From positions 806,001-870,000 of the forward strand of contig JAEILZ010000001.1 in NCBI GenBank assembly GCA_018873225.1: a DNA stretch of 64,000 nt, given 5' to 3'. The translations under genes and the position numbers were made by a program. This DNA comes from [Phialemoniopsis] sp. UDSM-2020 (lineage: Eukaryota; Ascomycota; Sordariomycetes; Thyridiales; Thyridiaceae). Positions within the stretch are counted from its first letter, which is position 1, and each line of letters starts with the position of its first letter. This document shows, piece by piece, positions 42,549-53,593 of the stretch. The notes under the pieces were generated by a model that was not told the DNA's origin, searched no databases, and was given only the letters and a program-made list of their open reading frames with translations.

Positions 42549-44475
42549 TCAAACGTCCTGCTGCTGTCCCTCACGATGCAGCTTCACCCCCTTCAGAGTC
42601 GCTGATATCTGACCAGTCATGAGCTTGTCCACGTTAGGCGAGAGTACCGACATGGCAACGCCCAGGCCAGTGAATCCCATGGACGCCAGCCACACTGACT
42701 TGTAAGCAGATGTATACCCGTACTGGTTTGCCGACATAGTCGCGGCTCGAATCGCCGGCGTCAGGCCCTGAATCTTGTCCCACGCAGCTGGAGTGCCAGA
42801 CTTGAGCGCGGCGAGCAGTGCCGGGACACTCGACGTGGGTAGACCTGAAGCCGTGACAGCGGGTGTGACATGTTGCGAGACCGTCACCAGGAGTCGGTTC
42901 GTCAGAATAGTATTGTACACCGTCTGACAGATGGCTGCGATGGCGGCACGGCCCGCCGCGGCCAGCCCGCCAGCGGTACCGAGCTCCTGGTGGTTGGGAA
43001 TGGAGATCAGAGCGTGGGCGTTGGCGATGGACTCGTTGTACCCGATGAAAATGACGGCGATGAAGAGAACGGCACAGGTCGCGGCTTGGTTGTACGGGGT
43101 TGCGATGGAGACGACCGCGACAGGAAGGTCAATGCTAGGCGTTCAGATGGAAAGTACTGTTCAGAGTGGGTTGCTTACCGCTTAGAAGAGCACCGCCAAT
43201 GATCATCGTCACGACGCATTGTATTTTTTGCTTGCTGATTGGTCTCGCAAGTACTCCTCCCACGAGTTGTCCCGCGACAACGGCACTACCGCTGACGCAG
43301 GCGAGATACGCGCCGAGCATCGGGTCCCCGTTGGCCCATAAAATTCTGGTCAATACGGGCCATATAATAGCCCCAGCGTAATACACACCGGCACCTACTC
43401 CTGCTAAGACAATGGAAACAATGTAAGGCTGGTGCCTGAATAGATCTTTGGGGATCAGAGGCTCCTTCAGCAGCGCAAGACACTCCCATAGAACGAGACA
43501 TACAAGACTGCAAAACCCAATAACGATGAAGGAGATGACCTGAGGCGATTTCCAGGGGTACGTTGAACCACCCCAAGATAGCCCGAGAAGGAACATAACC
43601 AGGCCCGCTGCATAGAGGATGCAGCCAACATAGTCGAAGTTCTTGATGAATTCGCTTCGGGCTGCACTGACTCCGTGCTTCTCGCGAAAGTTTGGAGGGT
43701 GGTAGAAGAAATACCAACACACCATGCTACCAGCGTTGAGGCCAGTTAAGAACCAGTAGATACTCCGCCACCCGAGCTTGGTGTGTAAGATGATGGACTG
43801 CGAGACTGCGGGAGCAAACGCTGACCCTGGGATCTGGAACATGTACATCAGGCCGCTGGCGAGATAGCGATGTTTCATGGGGACAAGTTCGGAGATGGTA
43901 TAGAAGCACGAGAGCTGTGTCGATGCTGCCATGGCTTTGAGCGTGGCGCCCACAATGAGCATCGGGATCGAGACGGCTAGAGCGCTGATGATCGACGCGA
44001 TCATGGCAACGAAAGCGCCTACGACGAAGAGCCAACGGCGGCCGAAGATGTCACCAAGGCGGCCTATAATGGTCTGACGCACCACGAGTCGTTAGTAACT
44101 GGGCCTGTGTTCACAAAAAGTGACAGCACTTACTAGGGCCACCGAAAGAGCCACTGGATGAATGAGTGCAACCCATTGAATGTTGGGATCAGGTCCGATG
44201 TCTACGTTGATAGTCGCGAGGATGGGTGCAATGTACCCAAACCCAGCAACACCGGCTAGGAAGCCAAGACCCATGGCTGCGACAGTGCCTATGAACTGAG
44301 AGCTGTAGTAGTAGCCCTTGGGGAGAGCTGCCTGATCAGAAGTGAAGCCTTGGGAATCGACCTCTAGAGCCCCATCCGCCGGCTTCTCCTTGAGGTCATG
44401 CTCAGAGAGTGCATCGTGAGCACGGCTTTCTTGTTGCACGAGGTCCACATCCTTGTTTGCTTCTTGGGCGGCCAT
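42549..44475 (-). CDS. MFS transporter, TRI12-like (DHA/siderophore-type) family
   Basis: Exons 44134-44475, 43179-44073 and 42549-43084 give about 590 aa. The N-terminal cytosolic ~80 residues precede TM1. The DHA-type loop reads GRLGDIFGRRWLFVVGA; the family continues with ISELVPMKHRYLASGLMY, PGSAFAPAVSQ, LGWRSIYWF, NFDYVGCILY, LLGLSWGGSTYPW and GTAGGLAAAGRAAI. This is the fungal TRI12 group (trichothecene-efflux and related exporters), usually 14 membrane segments. It probably exports a small metabolite. No biosynthetic core gene lies near it. The second junction is uncertain: only the acceptor at 43085-43086 keeps frame, although about 17 plausible residues lie upstream of it in the downstream frame. 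Confidence 0.85.
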
Positions 44476-45527
44476 TAGGATAGTCAGGGGTGAGGCCCAA
44501 GGATGAAATAATGAGAAGGTATGTATAATCAGAACAGTTCAGTTGATGAGTTGTTGGAGGCTGAGATACTGATGTTGACAAGGGTCGAGAGAGAGACAGC
44601 GAGGAAGAGATCGGCACGTCTTTATACATCCATCCTGCTATTGCCCACCTGGTATCCCCGTGTGGATATCCAGTTCAACAACAGGATCACTTCCCCGGGT
44701 TCTACCCAGACTGCGAGGGTGTGATGGTGAAACTAGTCGAAGAAGTGCGAGGTCCATCCGTGTCACGCCTGGGTAGGTCGGGCCTATCATAAAGCCAGGT
44801 AATAAAAGAGGAGGACAGATCTGGTATCACATCTTGTCAGGTTCTCGAGCTCTCCACCGGCTGCAATATCCTGGCCAATGCCATGAGTCTTATGGCGGAA
44901 TAGTCCCAGATAAATCAATGCGGGGAAGCTCTCGAATTATGCGGGCGCTCATTATTTAGTTCTAGGTGATGGGCAGAACGTCATGTTAGTGGAGGTTTCA
45001 ACGCCTCAGAAGCACCAGCGAGTCATCATTCTGTGTCATGTTAGCGTGGGCCGACCCTGAACCCCTCAGGTTGTTGAGAACCAATGAATCATCGGACCCT
45101 GGATCTGCGAAGATGGCAGATGATATTCAAGCCTCGCTGTATCATTTGGCAGTAATGAAAGGCAAGGTAGGCGTGAGTCACACGGTCGACAAGGTTGCGC
45201 TCCATGTCTGTTATCTACTTGCGATCCCGTTTGAAAGCAGCGTGTCAACTTAAGCTTCCATGAAGATCAATGGCCAAAGCAGCCCATTGCGATAGTCCTT
45301 CCAACGTTCGAAAAATTAGGGGGCGCACAGGATCAAGCATCAGAAGATAGTTGAATCACGTTCTTGCGCATTGACCGAGTACAATCTTGCTTTTGTTGCT
45401 GAACAGAAGCAATTTGCATGCCCTGCTTGGCTACAATGTACGTACAAAATAGGGTATCACTAAACTGACTCCCGTGTATGCAGAATCGAAGGAACAGAAA
45501 CAGAAATGAACGATCCTGTTGCCAACT
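44476..45527. other. Intergenic, no gene seen
   Basis: This is the promoter of the TRI12-like MFS gene (a CT-rich leader lies just upstream) and the 3' flank of the surface-protein gene. Confidence 0.55.
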
Positions 45528-46496
45528 TTACCACGGCAACATGACTGCCGCACCAGCCATCACAGCCGTCACGACAACCAGCGCCAGACCACCCAGAGCC
45601 TTGGGGTCCGGACCGCCAGGCCTCATCGCAACAGCGGCGTTGGTCCCAGTCCCGCTGCCACCAGCTCCGCCAGTGCCGCTACCGCCACCGCCACCCGTCG
45701 TTTTGGCCGCGTCCTCAGACTTATGCACCAGGACCACAGCCGGCATCACCGTCACGGCGAAGTGCTCCTGGTATGTGCCTGTCCAAGTCGTTGTGATTAG
45801 AGACCCCTTGCCCGTGTACGTCGGACTGATGAGCTCGACAGGAGTTGACGGGATGCCTCCGACCTCGATCATGGTAGTGACCGTCGCGTAGAAGCCGTCG
45901 CCCTCGACGGGAGTGGTGGCGCAGCCGGCCGTAGCAGGGAACTTGTCAGTGGGCATGGGCGAGTAGCAGTCGCCGAACTTGACAATGGACCAGCCCGACG
46001 GGCAGCACGCGGCGGCGGTCTCGCCCGGCTCGAGGGCCGTGGCGAGAGCTGTGGCGAATGGGACGATGCCTCCCGTGGATATCTCCAGAGACAAATTGCG
46101 CGTGGGCTCAGGCTCAAAGAAGCCCGTCGGGGAGGCGATCTTGCCGTCGGCGCCCTTGGTGATGGCACCGGCGGTGGTCCATCCGGAAGGACAGAACAAG
46201 CCCGGCGAGTAGATCCAGTACTTGAGGTAGTTCGAGGTGTCGAATTGGAGCGGGTCCTTGTTCTTGAAGTACTCGTCCCTCTGCTTACCGAGAGGCATGC
46301 AGTCGCCCACCTGGATGAACTTGCCGCACAGCTCGGGATAGTTGGCAACAAGGATGGTCTCATTGCTCGGTCGCTTGGAAGCGATCATGACGCCGTCGGT
46401 CTTGGTCGCACATGATGGGGCGGCGGTGAAGGTTTGCGTCACTGGTCCCAGGTTGATCAGGGACCAGAGGAAGACGGGCGTAGTGGTGAGAACCAT
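45528..46496 (-). CDS. Secreted, probably cell-surface anchored protein
   Basis: Intronless, 322 aa. The N-terminal hydrophobic leader (VFLWSLINLGPVTQTFTAA) is followed by a ~230-residue ectodomain with several cysteines and the repeated motif CPSGW (FCPSGWTTA and CCPSGWSIV), which suggests an internal duplication. A Gly/Ser/Thr linker follows (GGGGGSGTGGAGG). The C-terminal hydrophobic stretch (ALGGLALVVVTAVMAGAAVMLPW) has no basic tail, fitting a GPI signal or a terminal membrane anchor. Function unknown. Confidence 0.8.
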   Translation of the reverse strand: MVLTTTPVFLWSLINLGPVTQTFTAAPSCATKTDGVMIASKRPSNETILVANYPELCGKFIQVGDCMPLGKQRDEYFKNKDPLQFDTSNYLKYWIYSPGLFCPSGWTTAGAITKGADGKIASPTGFFEPEPTRNLSLEISTGGIVPFATALATALEPGETAAACCPSGWSIVKFGDCYSPMPTDKFPATAGCATTPVEGDGFYATVTTMIEVGGIPSTPVELISPTYTGKGSLITTTWTGTYQEHFAVTVMPAVVLVHKSEDAAKTTGGGGGSGTGGAGGSGTGTNAAVAMRPGGPDPKALGGLALVVVTAVMAGAAVMLPW

Positions 46497-47246
46497 CTTG
46501 GTACAATTCGAGGCGGTGCAGTAAGAGAAGCCGGGTGCGAGTTCAGCGTCGGAATGAGAACAAACAGAAGCAGGTCGTGACAGACGCGGTTCATTCTCAT
46601 CGAGCTCTGCCGCAAGAGAGATGCTTGGTCCTTTTAATCAAGAGCTGGTCTGTGGACAAGCTCTGCCCCCTGCTAGCCCCGCGTTACACAATCATGCACA
46701 GCTTACTCCGAGCGATACTCAAAACGGATCCCTTGTCAGGAACCGGCCCAATTATTGGCTGGATCACGAAGCCTACCCGCTGTGCCTCTCAATGATGATG
46801 TCGTTCGGGCCAACTTTTCCCACATATCTCACCACTTTAGGACCTGTGGGGTAGTAATGGCACAGCTCGCGCCGTTGGGCTGAATGACAACTGGACCAGT
46901 CGTTTTTGGTTGTTGGACTCAACGTCGGCCATACGGGAGGGTAAAATGGTCTAGTTTGGCTGCCACCGCTTGGCACACGTAGCAACGCCTCGAAGCTTGT
47001 ATTGTGGAAACAACTTTAATTCGATATGGCCCATGTTCTCACACTCTCCAATGATGCGTCTGTGGGGGCTGAAGTCCATGCTCGAGAGTGCTGTTGGCCC
47101 AAACCACGGCCCCGGAATGTCGGCAAGGCTCTTGCGATGCACTGGACAATATACGATCAACAGCATCTTGGTTGATCTCGGGTGAATGCAAGTGTTCTAC
47201 TGCTGCAGAAAAAGGCATGTACCAGCATTTTTCACCCTGGGTTCTC
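46497..47246. other. Intergenic, no gene seen
   Basis: This is the promoter of the surface-protein gene and the 3' flank of the acetyltransferase. Confidence 0.55.
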
Positions 47247-48008
47247 TCAGTCAAATTTGACGACCATTTCCGACTTGCCGATGATGCAGTGCGAATCCGT
47301 AGACTTCGAAGAATCTGTGTCTTCGCTGCCAGGATACTTGAAGAGCATTTGAATACTGTCGTCCGTGTCGGTGCCATTCTTGACTTGAGCAAAATGCTCC
47401 TCGTATCCGGTTGGCTTGAAGCCCATCCTGTGAAAGACCCGTCTGCCTGCAGAGGTCGCTGTAAGTGCTAGAGAACGATGTCAGGATATACAAGGCAAGG
47501 AGTGAATCAGTGACAGCCCTTAATATGGCGAACACATACCAGAGCAACCTAGTATGTTCCAATTTTGCCTGCCTGCGGCCTCGCGGACGTCTGCTAGCAC
47601 GAACTCGGCAAATCGCTGTGGCCTTGTCCAGTCGTAGCCTGCGAATCTTTCAATATGGAAGATGTGCAAGCCGACGTCCTGCAGACCGTTGCTGTTGCTG
47701 CTCGCAAACATGATGTCCGCATCTACCTCGATCTCCTTCACTTTGCCAACCAGGAGTTTCCTCCAGTGACTCTTCCGCAAAGGGAGCACGATGACTGCTC
47801 CAATCTCGACCGTAGCTGCGGGGTCGCTCTCAGGGCTTGGGTTCGTGACATACGAGACTGAGAGCTCGGGCGACTGCGAAACCCAGCTCTGCAGTCGGTC
47901 GAAAGTCAACGGTGCCGGGTACATGTCCTGGTCAGAGGCGTAAACGCGCTTGAGCGTCTCTTCGCTGATGGCGTGTCGCTCGATCGATGGCACTTCGCCG
48001 GACGTCAT
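47247..48008 (-). CDS. GNAT-family N-acetyltransferase
   Basis: Two exons (47540-48008, 47247-47467) give 229 aa; the junction reads LGCSALTATSAGRRVF. The first exon holds the N-terminal GNAT strands (GAVIVLPLRKSHWRKLL). GLHIFHIERFAGYDWTRPQRFAEFVLADVREAAGRQ covers the acetyl-CoA-binding helix region. The second has the typical closing ALTATSAGRRVFHRMGF (leucine/ATP-less helix then RMGF). Such fungal proteins acetylate small molecules or peptides; the target is unknown. It is divergent from the MFS gene at 48.8 kb. Confidence 0.8.
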
Positions 48009-48842
48009 GGTTGGAAAACGCGCCCACCGCGGGGGCTCCCCACGGCAGGACTGCTTCGAATGACCCCGAGGCCGACCTACAAGGGAACAGTTGATAAAGA
48101 TGTGCTATGGAGGAGGCTCGGTTACTCGCGAGGCGGGCACTTGATCTTTGGAGAGGACAATTGATGTTCAAGGATAATTCTGCCGCGTGCAAGCACGCTA
48201 CGTCAAACTTTCTGCCCCACCATTTCCTGTGCCTGGCATGACCTCGCTGGGCCCTTCTGTGCCTCTGTGCAACATCGAATATGCTCAAAGATTTAACATT
48301 GACTCTGATTGAGGCCATCCCAACCCAGTCAACAGCCTCACAAGAGTTGACTGCTAAGAACATCTGTTGACCTGCGCACGAAAGTCTCGCGTGTTACCCA
48401 CACTCTCTGTGCGTTCCCTCTAGCCATCGGCGCATTTGACTACCTTATGATAAGTCTCGACGTTGAGACTCTAGTCAAGATAGCGCCTTGTTCATGCTGT
48501 AAAAACGGCGCGGATGAACCACAGACTGTGTCGCGGTCAGAAGCGGGGAGATTGTCGGATCGCGCACTAGGTGGGAGACGGGGAGATAAGGTCGGAAGTA
48601 GAGAGTGGAGCCAAAGACTGTCTCAAGGCTTGCCAAGGAACCTTTTGGGTCAACTAGCTCCATGGTCTCGACCTCTGTGAAGAAAAAGTTGCGGGGAGAT
48701 GCTTCTGTCGGGGTAGGAACTGGGGAAGTCTGGGGTACAATAACCTCTCTTTTCCCAGATGTTACATCCAGCTTGACCGACCAGCAAGATCTCGATAGCC
48801 TCGCAACTCTAAAGTGACCGTCTCGTCAGTCTCAATTGCACC
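48009..48842. promoter_or_regulatory. Divergent promoter between acetyltransferase and MFS permease
   Basis: 834 bp without a recognised gene or motif. Confidence 0.5.
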
Positions 48843-50503
48843 ATGGTCGCTACGGAAAAGGAAGCCCAGGACTCTCCAGTCCACTTCGAGGAGATGAAAC
48901 CTCAGCCAGGCAACATCGAGGTCGAGTTTGACCCTGAGCTCGAGAAAAAGCTTGTTCGGCGGATCGATCTGCACCTCATCCCGATCCTGAGTCTCTTGCT
49001 TCTATGTGCCTTCGTGGACCGGTAAGCTTATCATTCCGATGTCCTTGTGAGGGACGTCGACTAAACATCATTTTCCAGAATCAACATTGACAATGCGCGA
49101 ATCCAGGGTTTGGAGCAGGATCTAAACATGAAGGGCAATGCTTACAACATCGCCCTCTTCACGTTCTTCGTCACCTACATCCTCTTCGAGGTTCCATGCA
49201 ACATGCTTCTGAAGAAGGTTCGACCGTCTGCTTTCCTCAGCTTCATCATTGGAGCATGCGGTATTATCACTATCGGACAAGGAGTGACTCAGTCCTTCGC
49301 GGGCTTGGTCGTCTGCCGGGTGTTGATCGGTCTCTTCGAGGCGGGCTTCGTTCCCGGCTGTGTGTACCTGATCTCCATGTACTACAAGCGTCATGAGCTC
49401 CAGTGGCGAGTTAATCTGTTCTACACCGCCTCGATCCTCGCTGGAGCTTTTTCAGGTCTGCTGGCCTACGCCATTGCTCACATGTCGGGCATTGCCGGCT
49501 ACGGAGGGTGGCGATGGATCTTCATTCTCGAAGGTAAGCAATTTCTGCACCAGAGGTGAACAACTTGAAGACCTGGTTGGCTGATATCTGAGACTCGCCA
49601 GGTATCTTCACTGTGCTTGTCGCCATCTATGCCTATTTCACAACACCTGACTGGCCTCACACCGCCAAGTTCCTCAGTGACCAGGAGAGGGCGCTGCTCT
49701 TAGCTCGGCTAGCCGCGGATACCCCTGATGCAACCATGAACCACTGGAACAAGGACACTGCCAAGCGAGTATTTGGCGATCTCAAGATCTGGCTCGGGTA
49801 TGTCAACTCTAATGACTCCCGCCTGCTAGCAGACCTCGTCTCTAATGCTAATAATCACAGCGCTCTCATGTACCTAGGCATCGTCACCACAACCTACAGC
49901 ACCTCCTTTTTCAACCCCACCATCCTCAAGCAGCTCGGCTGGACTTCCTTGCGCGCCCAGGTAATGTCTATCCCGCTCTACATCGCCGCTGCCATCGTCA
50001 CCATGACCGCCGCCGTGCTCTCGGACCGCCTGCGCCACCGCTTCGGCTTCATCATCGTCGGGTGCCTTGTCACGACTACCGGCTACGCCATCTTGCTCGC
50101 CGCGCCGCACGTCCCCGTCGGCGCGCGCTACTTTGCGCTCTACCTCGTTACATGCGGCTGCTGGCTCGTGCAGCCGATCACCGTCGTCTGGCTCAACAAC
50201 AATCTAGGAGGGCACTACAAGCGCGGCGTCGGTGCTGCTGTTCAGCTCTCCATCGGCAACTGCTCCGGGTTTGTTGCTTCCAACATCTTCTTGCCGCAGG
50301 ATGAGCCGCGATATCTGCTCGGTTATGGGGTCGGTCTTGGCTTCACCTGGCTCTGCGTGTTTGCGGCTGTTGCATTCGACTTTTGGATCCGAAGAGAGAA
50401 CAAGTTGCGTGACGAAGGCAAGCGAGACCATCTCCTGAGCCTTCCGGAGCAGGAGCTGAACAACCTCGGAGACGATCACCCGACTTTCAGGTTCACTCAC
50501 TAG
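48843..50503 (+). CDS. MFS permease, anion:cation symporter family
   Basis: Exons 48843-49021, 49079-49533, 49602-49797 and 49861-50503 give 490 aa, all junctions in frame. Family features: VRRIDLHLIPILSLLLLCAF (TM1), DRINIDNARIQGLEQDL, YILFEVPCNMLLKK, GLFEAGFVPGCVYLISMYY, RWIFILEGIFTVLVA, SDRLRHRFGF and the C-terminal NNLGDDHPTFRF, which is standard for ACS permeases. It would import an organic anion with protons. A convergent Zn2Cys6 regulator gene lies immediately downstream (155 bp between stop codons), so the two may be functionally linked. Substrate unknown. Confidence 0.92.
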
Positions 50504-50658
50504 ACTAGGCGGCTACTTGGTTGCTCACTTCAGTGCGGACAACATATTTATCAGGGTATACACGCGTCAAGTCAGTCTGGATTAACTGATATTTGTTTGT
50601 CACATCTTTATCGTAGCTTAGTCCTTTCGTACAAACAAGTAACTGGCTTTCGCCATCT

Positions 50659-53179
50659 TCACATCATCCCTTCCCAGTTGAAATCAAAAGTTGGCTCACC
50701 AACACTGGCATCTCCAGGAATGTTCAAGTTGTGCGTAGAAGACTCAACCTGAAGCAAGTCGTCAAGCATCGCCCAGGTCGTGTCAAAATCCAACCCTTCT
50801 AGACCAGCTACCGGTATAGCCATGCCCGACTGGGACTCAACTCCTGCTGGGCCCGACGAGAAAATGCTTAAATTCGCCCCGCCCCCTACCTCATCTGAGG
50901 GTGCACCCTGTCCAGTTGCTGGGTGTCCGAGACGATCTTCGAGCATTTCCAGTATCCGAACAACATGAGACGCGGATGGAAACTGGGGCTTGTAGTGCTC
51001 GAATATCTCGATACACTGTGACCAGGAGACCTGGAGTGAGGCACTACTGATATCCACTTCAGGCATCACGCTGAGACGTGCGGTGATCAGTACCACAGCA
51101 CATGAGAATGCATCTAGTCGGCATGTGTCAGCAAAGTTACAATATGTGGACCTAGAAGAGCTTACAGTGTATCTTGTGCGAGATCGACGTCCAGTAAGAC
51201 GTGCCCATGTTATCGTAGATGTGAGCGATCAATGTCTGCGCTGTGGATACGCAGAGCGTGCAGGCTTTAAATGCCAGTTGTTGTTCCAGGCTATCGTCGT
51301 TCTGAAGTTTCACTGCGGACTGAGTTTTTGTAGACGATGCTTGAGAGACTAGTAGGAGTACTGGCCGCAGTAGTAAGATCCGAATGTACAGCAGTCTGCG
51401 AGACATTTTGTTAGCTGAGATCTTCCCGCGATGAAGATGCAATGTGCATACCGAGAGTAAAGTATCTTGCTTCCGAGTGCAATTGCATCATCCTCAAGCA
51501 TACCCACGTCACCCTGAGCTGTGAGATAGCTGGGGACCGAATTCCAGAAGGTGTTCAGCCGCATGTTGAACTTCATGATCATGCTCAATTCATCACACGA
51601 CCCGGAGATTGCATTCTTTCTCAAGTAGAAAGCAACCACGATATCGTGAAGTATGTCGAACAACTTGTTCGAGTAGACGAAACAGCCCATCCTTGAGTTG
51701 ATATGCGTCGGTTGAACACCTTCGCCGTTCTCCAGTAAGTACTCATCGTCGATCATCAACGGCATCGGAACTTCTGTCGGGGTGGAGATCATCATCGGCC
51801 GCCCAAATGTAGTTGCAAATTGTCTAGGTTGAGTGAGGTGTGGTCAATAATGAAAGTAGTTGCTGCAAGTCACAACTGAATCCATACCTGTCAAGAAAGA
51901 CACACATGTGCCAGACCCGCCGTTCCATCTCCCGCTCCAACTGATTTGTGGAATCTGACCGTCTCTCTAAGTGAAGGCCTATGCTCTGGGCGACTCGGAT
52001 GGCGGAACCAACGGTATTCCAACACCTGTTTGCATACTTGGTGGATTGCAGGTACACGCCGGTGAGGAGGAGAAGTTGGACCACCGAGAGTGTGGGGTTG
52101 TCCAGTATCTCGTCGACGAAGAGTCTTTTTGATCGTTGATAGAGCTTGTCCGCCACATTCAGGCCACGTGGACCGGCAACTTGGTCGCCGAATTGACATC
52201 CGATTGCGAGAACAATATTGAGAGTCGAGAGAAAGATGATCTCCTCTACTTTGTTAGGCGTCGACTCAGCATCAACTTCGTGACTGGGTGCCCACAGCGT
52301 ATTGTAGGACTTCATGAACGACGGTTTGTGCAAGACAGGTAGAATTGGATGGAAATACTTCCAAAAGGCTTCGACAAAGCCGTCGGCTATCCGCCGGGGC
52401 GGGAGAAACATAGCCTCAGCATCGATCTGTTGCGTGTCCAGCCCGGAGAGCACCACCTTGTTCGGTGGAAAGGTATGATTGCCTCCAAGAGTGGACACGC
52501 CAAGCGGCGAATTTCTCTTGCCGACGGTCCGAAGCATTGATCGTACGAACGCGATGGGGGACGAATCTCCCATGGGGCAATCCGCACCGCCTTCTGGGGA
52601 TGGCACAACGACCATTGCGTCGGTATCAATGACATCGTTCTGCGGCGGAGTCGGGAGGCGATCCTTGACTTGCGAATCCCTCCGTAACTGTGCTACAGGG
52701 GATGGCTCAGTCATGGCCCAGGCGTCCGAAGCCTGGCGGCTTGTGCTGCTCTCAGCATCATCATGGTGACTGATAGCTGGGGCATGTAAGCGATTTGGTC
52801 AGAAGGGGAAGCCATGAAGTATCAAGTCACTCACTCTGAGCCTCGGACTCCCCTAGCGCATCCCACTCCTGGGCAACACCCGTTTTGGCTCTCCTCTCGT
52901 ACTCTTGGACTCGGGCTTCCAGACTGGACACGTATCTTGGGAGGACAATTAGCCTTTTGGTTGCTCATGAGACCAGGTAACTGTCTCTCCATACCTCCTA
53001 GTTTTCAAAGTCGCCTCCGGATAGACACAGTCGGTGGTCGAGCCCTTGGACTCGCATGTGGAGCAGATCGGCTGTCGGCCATCGCATCGGGTCTTGCGTG
53101 ATCGACAGTAATTGCAAGCCAGCGCGATCTTCCGCCGTTTGATGGGCCTCTGACCTCGGTCACTGGGCAAGGCAGACAT
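50659..53179 (-). CDS. Zn2Cys6 transcription factor with fungal MHR domain
   Basis: Multi-exon gene on the - strand, starting at the ATG at 53179 ([19 protein letters not shown]). The zinc cluster reads [21 protein letters not shown] and ESKGSTTDC, preceded by a basic run. After an intron comes a coiled-coil linker ([17 protein letters not shown]). The third exon (near 51.9-52.8 kb) has the MHR regions [18 protein letters not shown] and [20 protein letters not shown], then [15 protein letters not shown] and [12 protein letters not shown]. Later exons include [14 protein letters not shown] and a C-terminus rich in acidic residues ([15 protein letters not shown]), a likely activation region. 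Internal exon limits after 51.9 kb are less certain. It probably controls the neighbouring MFS or P450 gene. Confidence 0.87.
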
Positions 53180-53593
53180 CGTTCCAGGCGTGGATTGAAG
53201 CAGAGTGTCGCGAACAAGCGGTTGACATGGTGTCAAGATGCCGGGATGCTAGGGGATTGCGGCAACCGCTAAGGTTTTATATCCGACTCATCTGAGAGGT
53301 TCATCCGCCTCCATGTTTACCCCGCCCTCTGGTGCGCTTGGCGGGATGAATCTGGGGCACGAGGAACCCCGAAAGGAGGGCGAGATTGGAGACTAGAGTC
53401 CCTAGTGTCGCTAAGGTTTAGGGCCCCCAGTTAGCTCGGACCAAGTGGTGTGCGTTGGAATTCTGCACTGAAGGAAAACATTCCCAACGATATCTATCAA
53501 ACATATTGTACATGGCATTGCTGCTAGACTCAAAACCTGATTACATGTTTCTAGCTATGTATAGACGACGAGGCCATGTGGTGTTTCCTTGAA
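53180..53593. other. Intergenic, no gene seen
   Basis: This is the promoter of the Zn2Cys6 gene and the 3' flank of the P450. Confidence 0.5.

Noticed and set aside
42549..44475. Siderophore transporter linked to the ferric reductase
   Set aside because: The motifs fit TRI12-type exporters better, no ATCWGATAA site was seen in its promoter, and it is 25 kb from the reductase.
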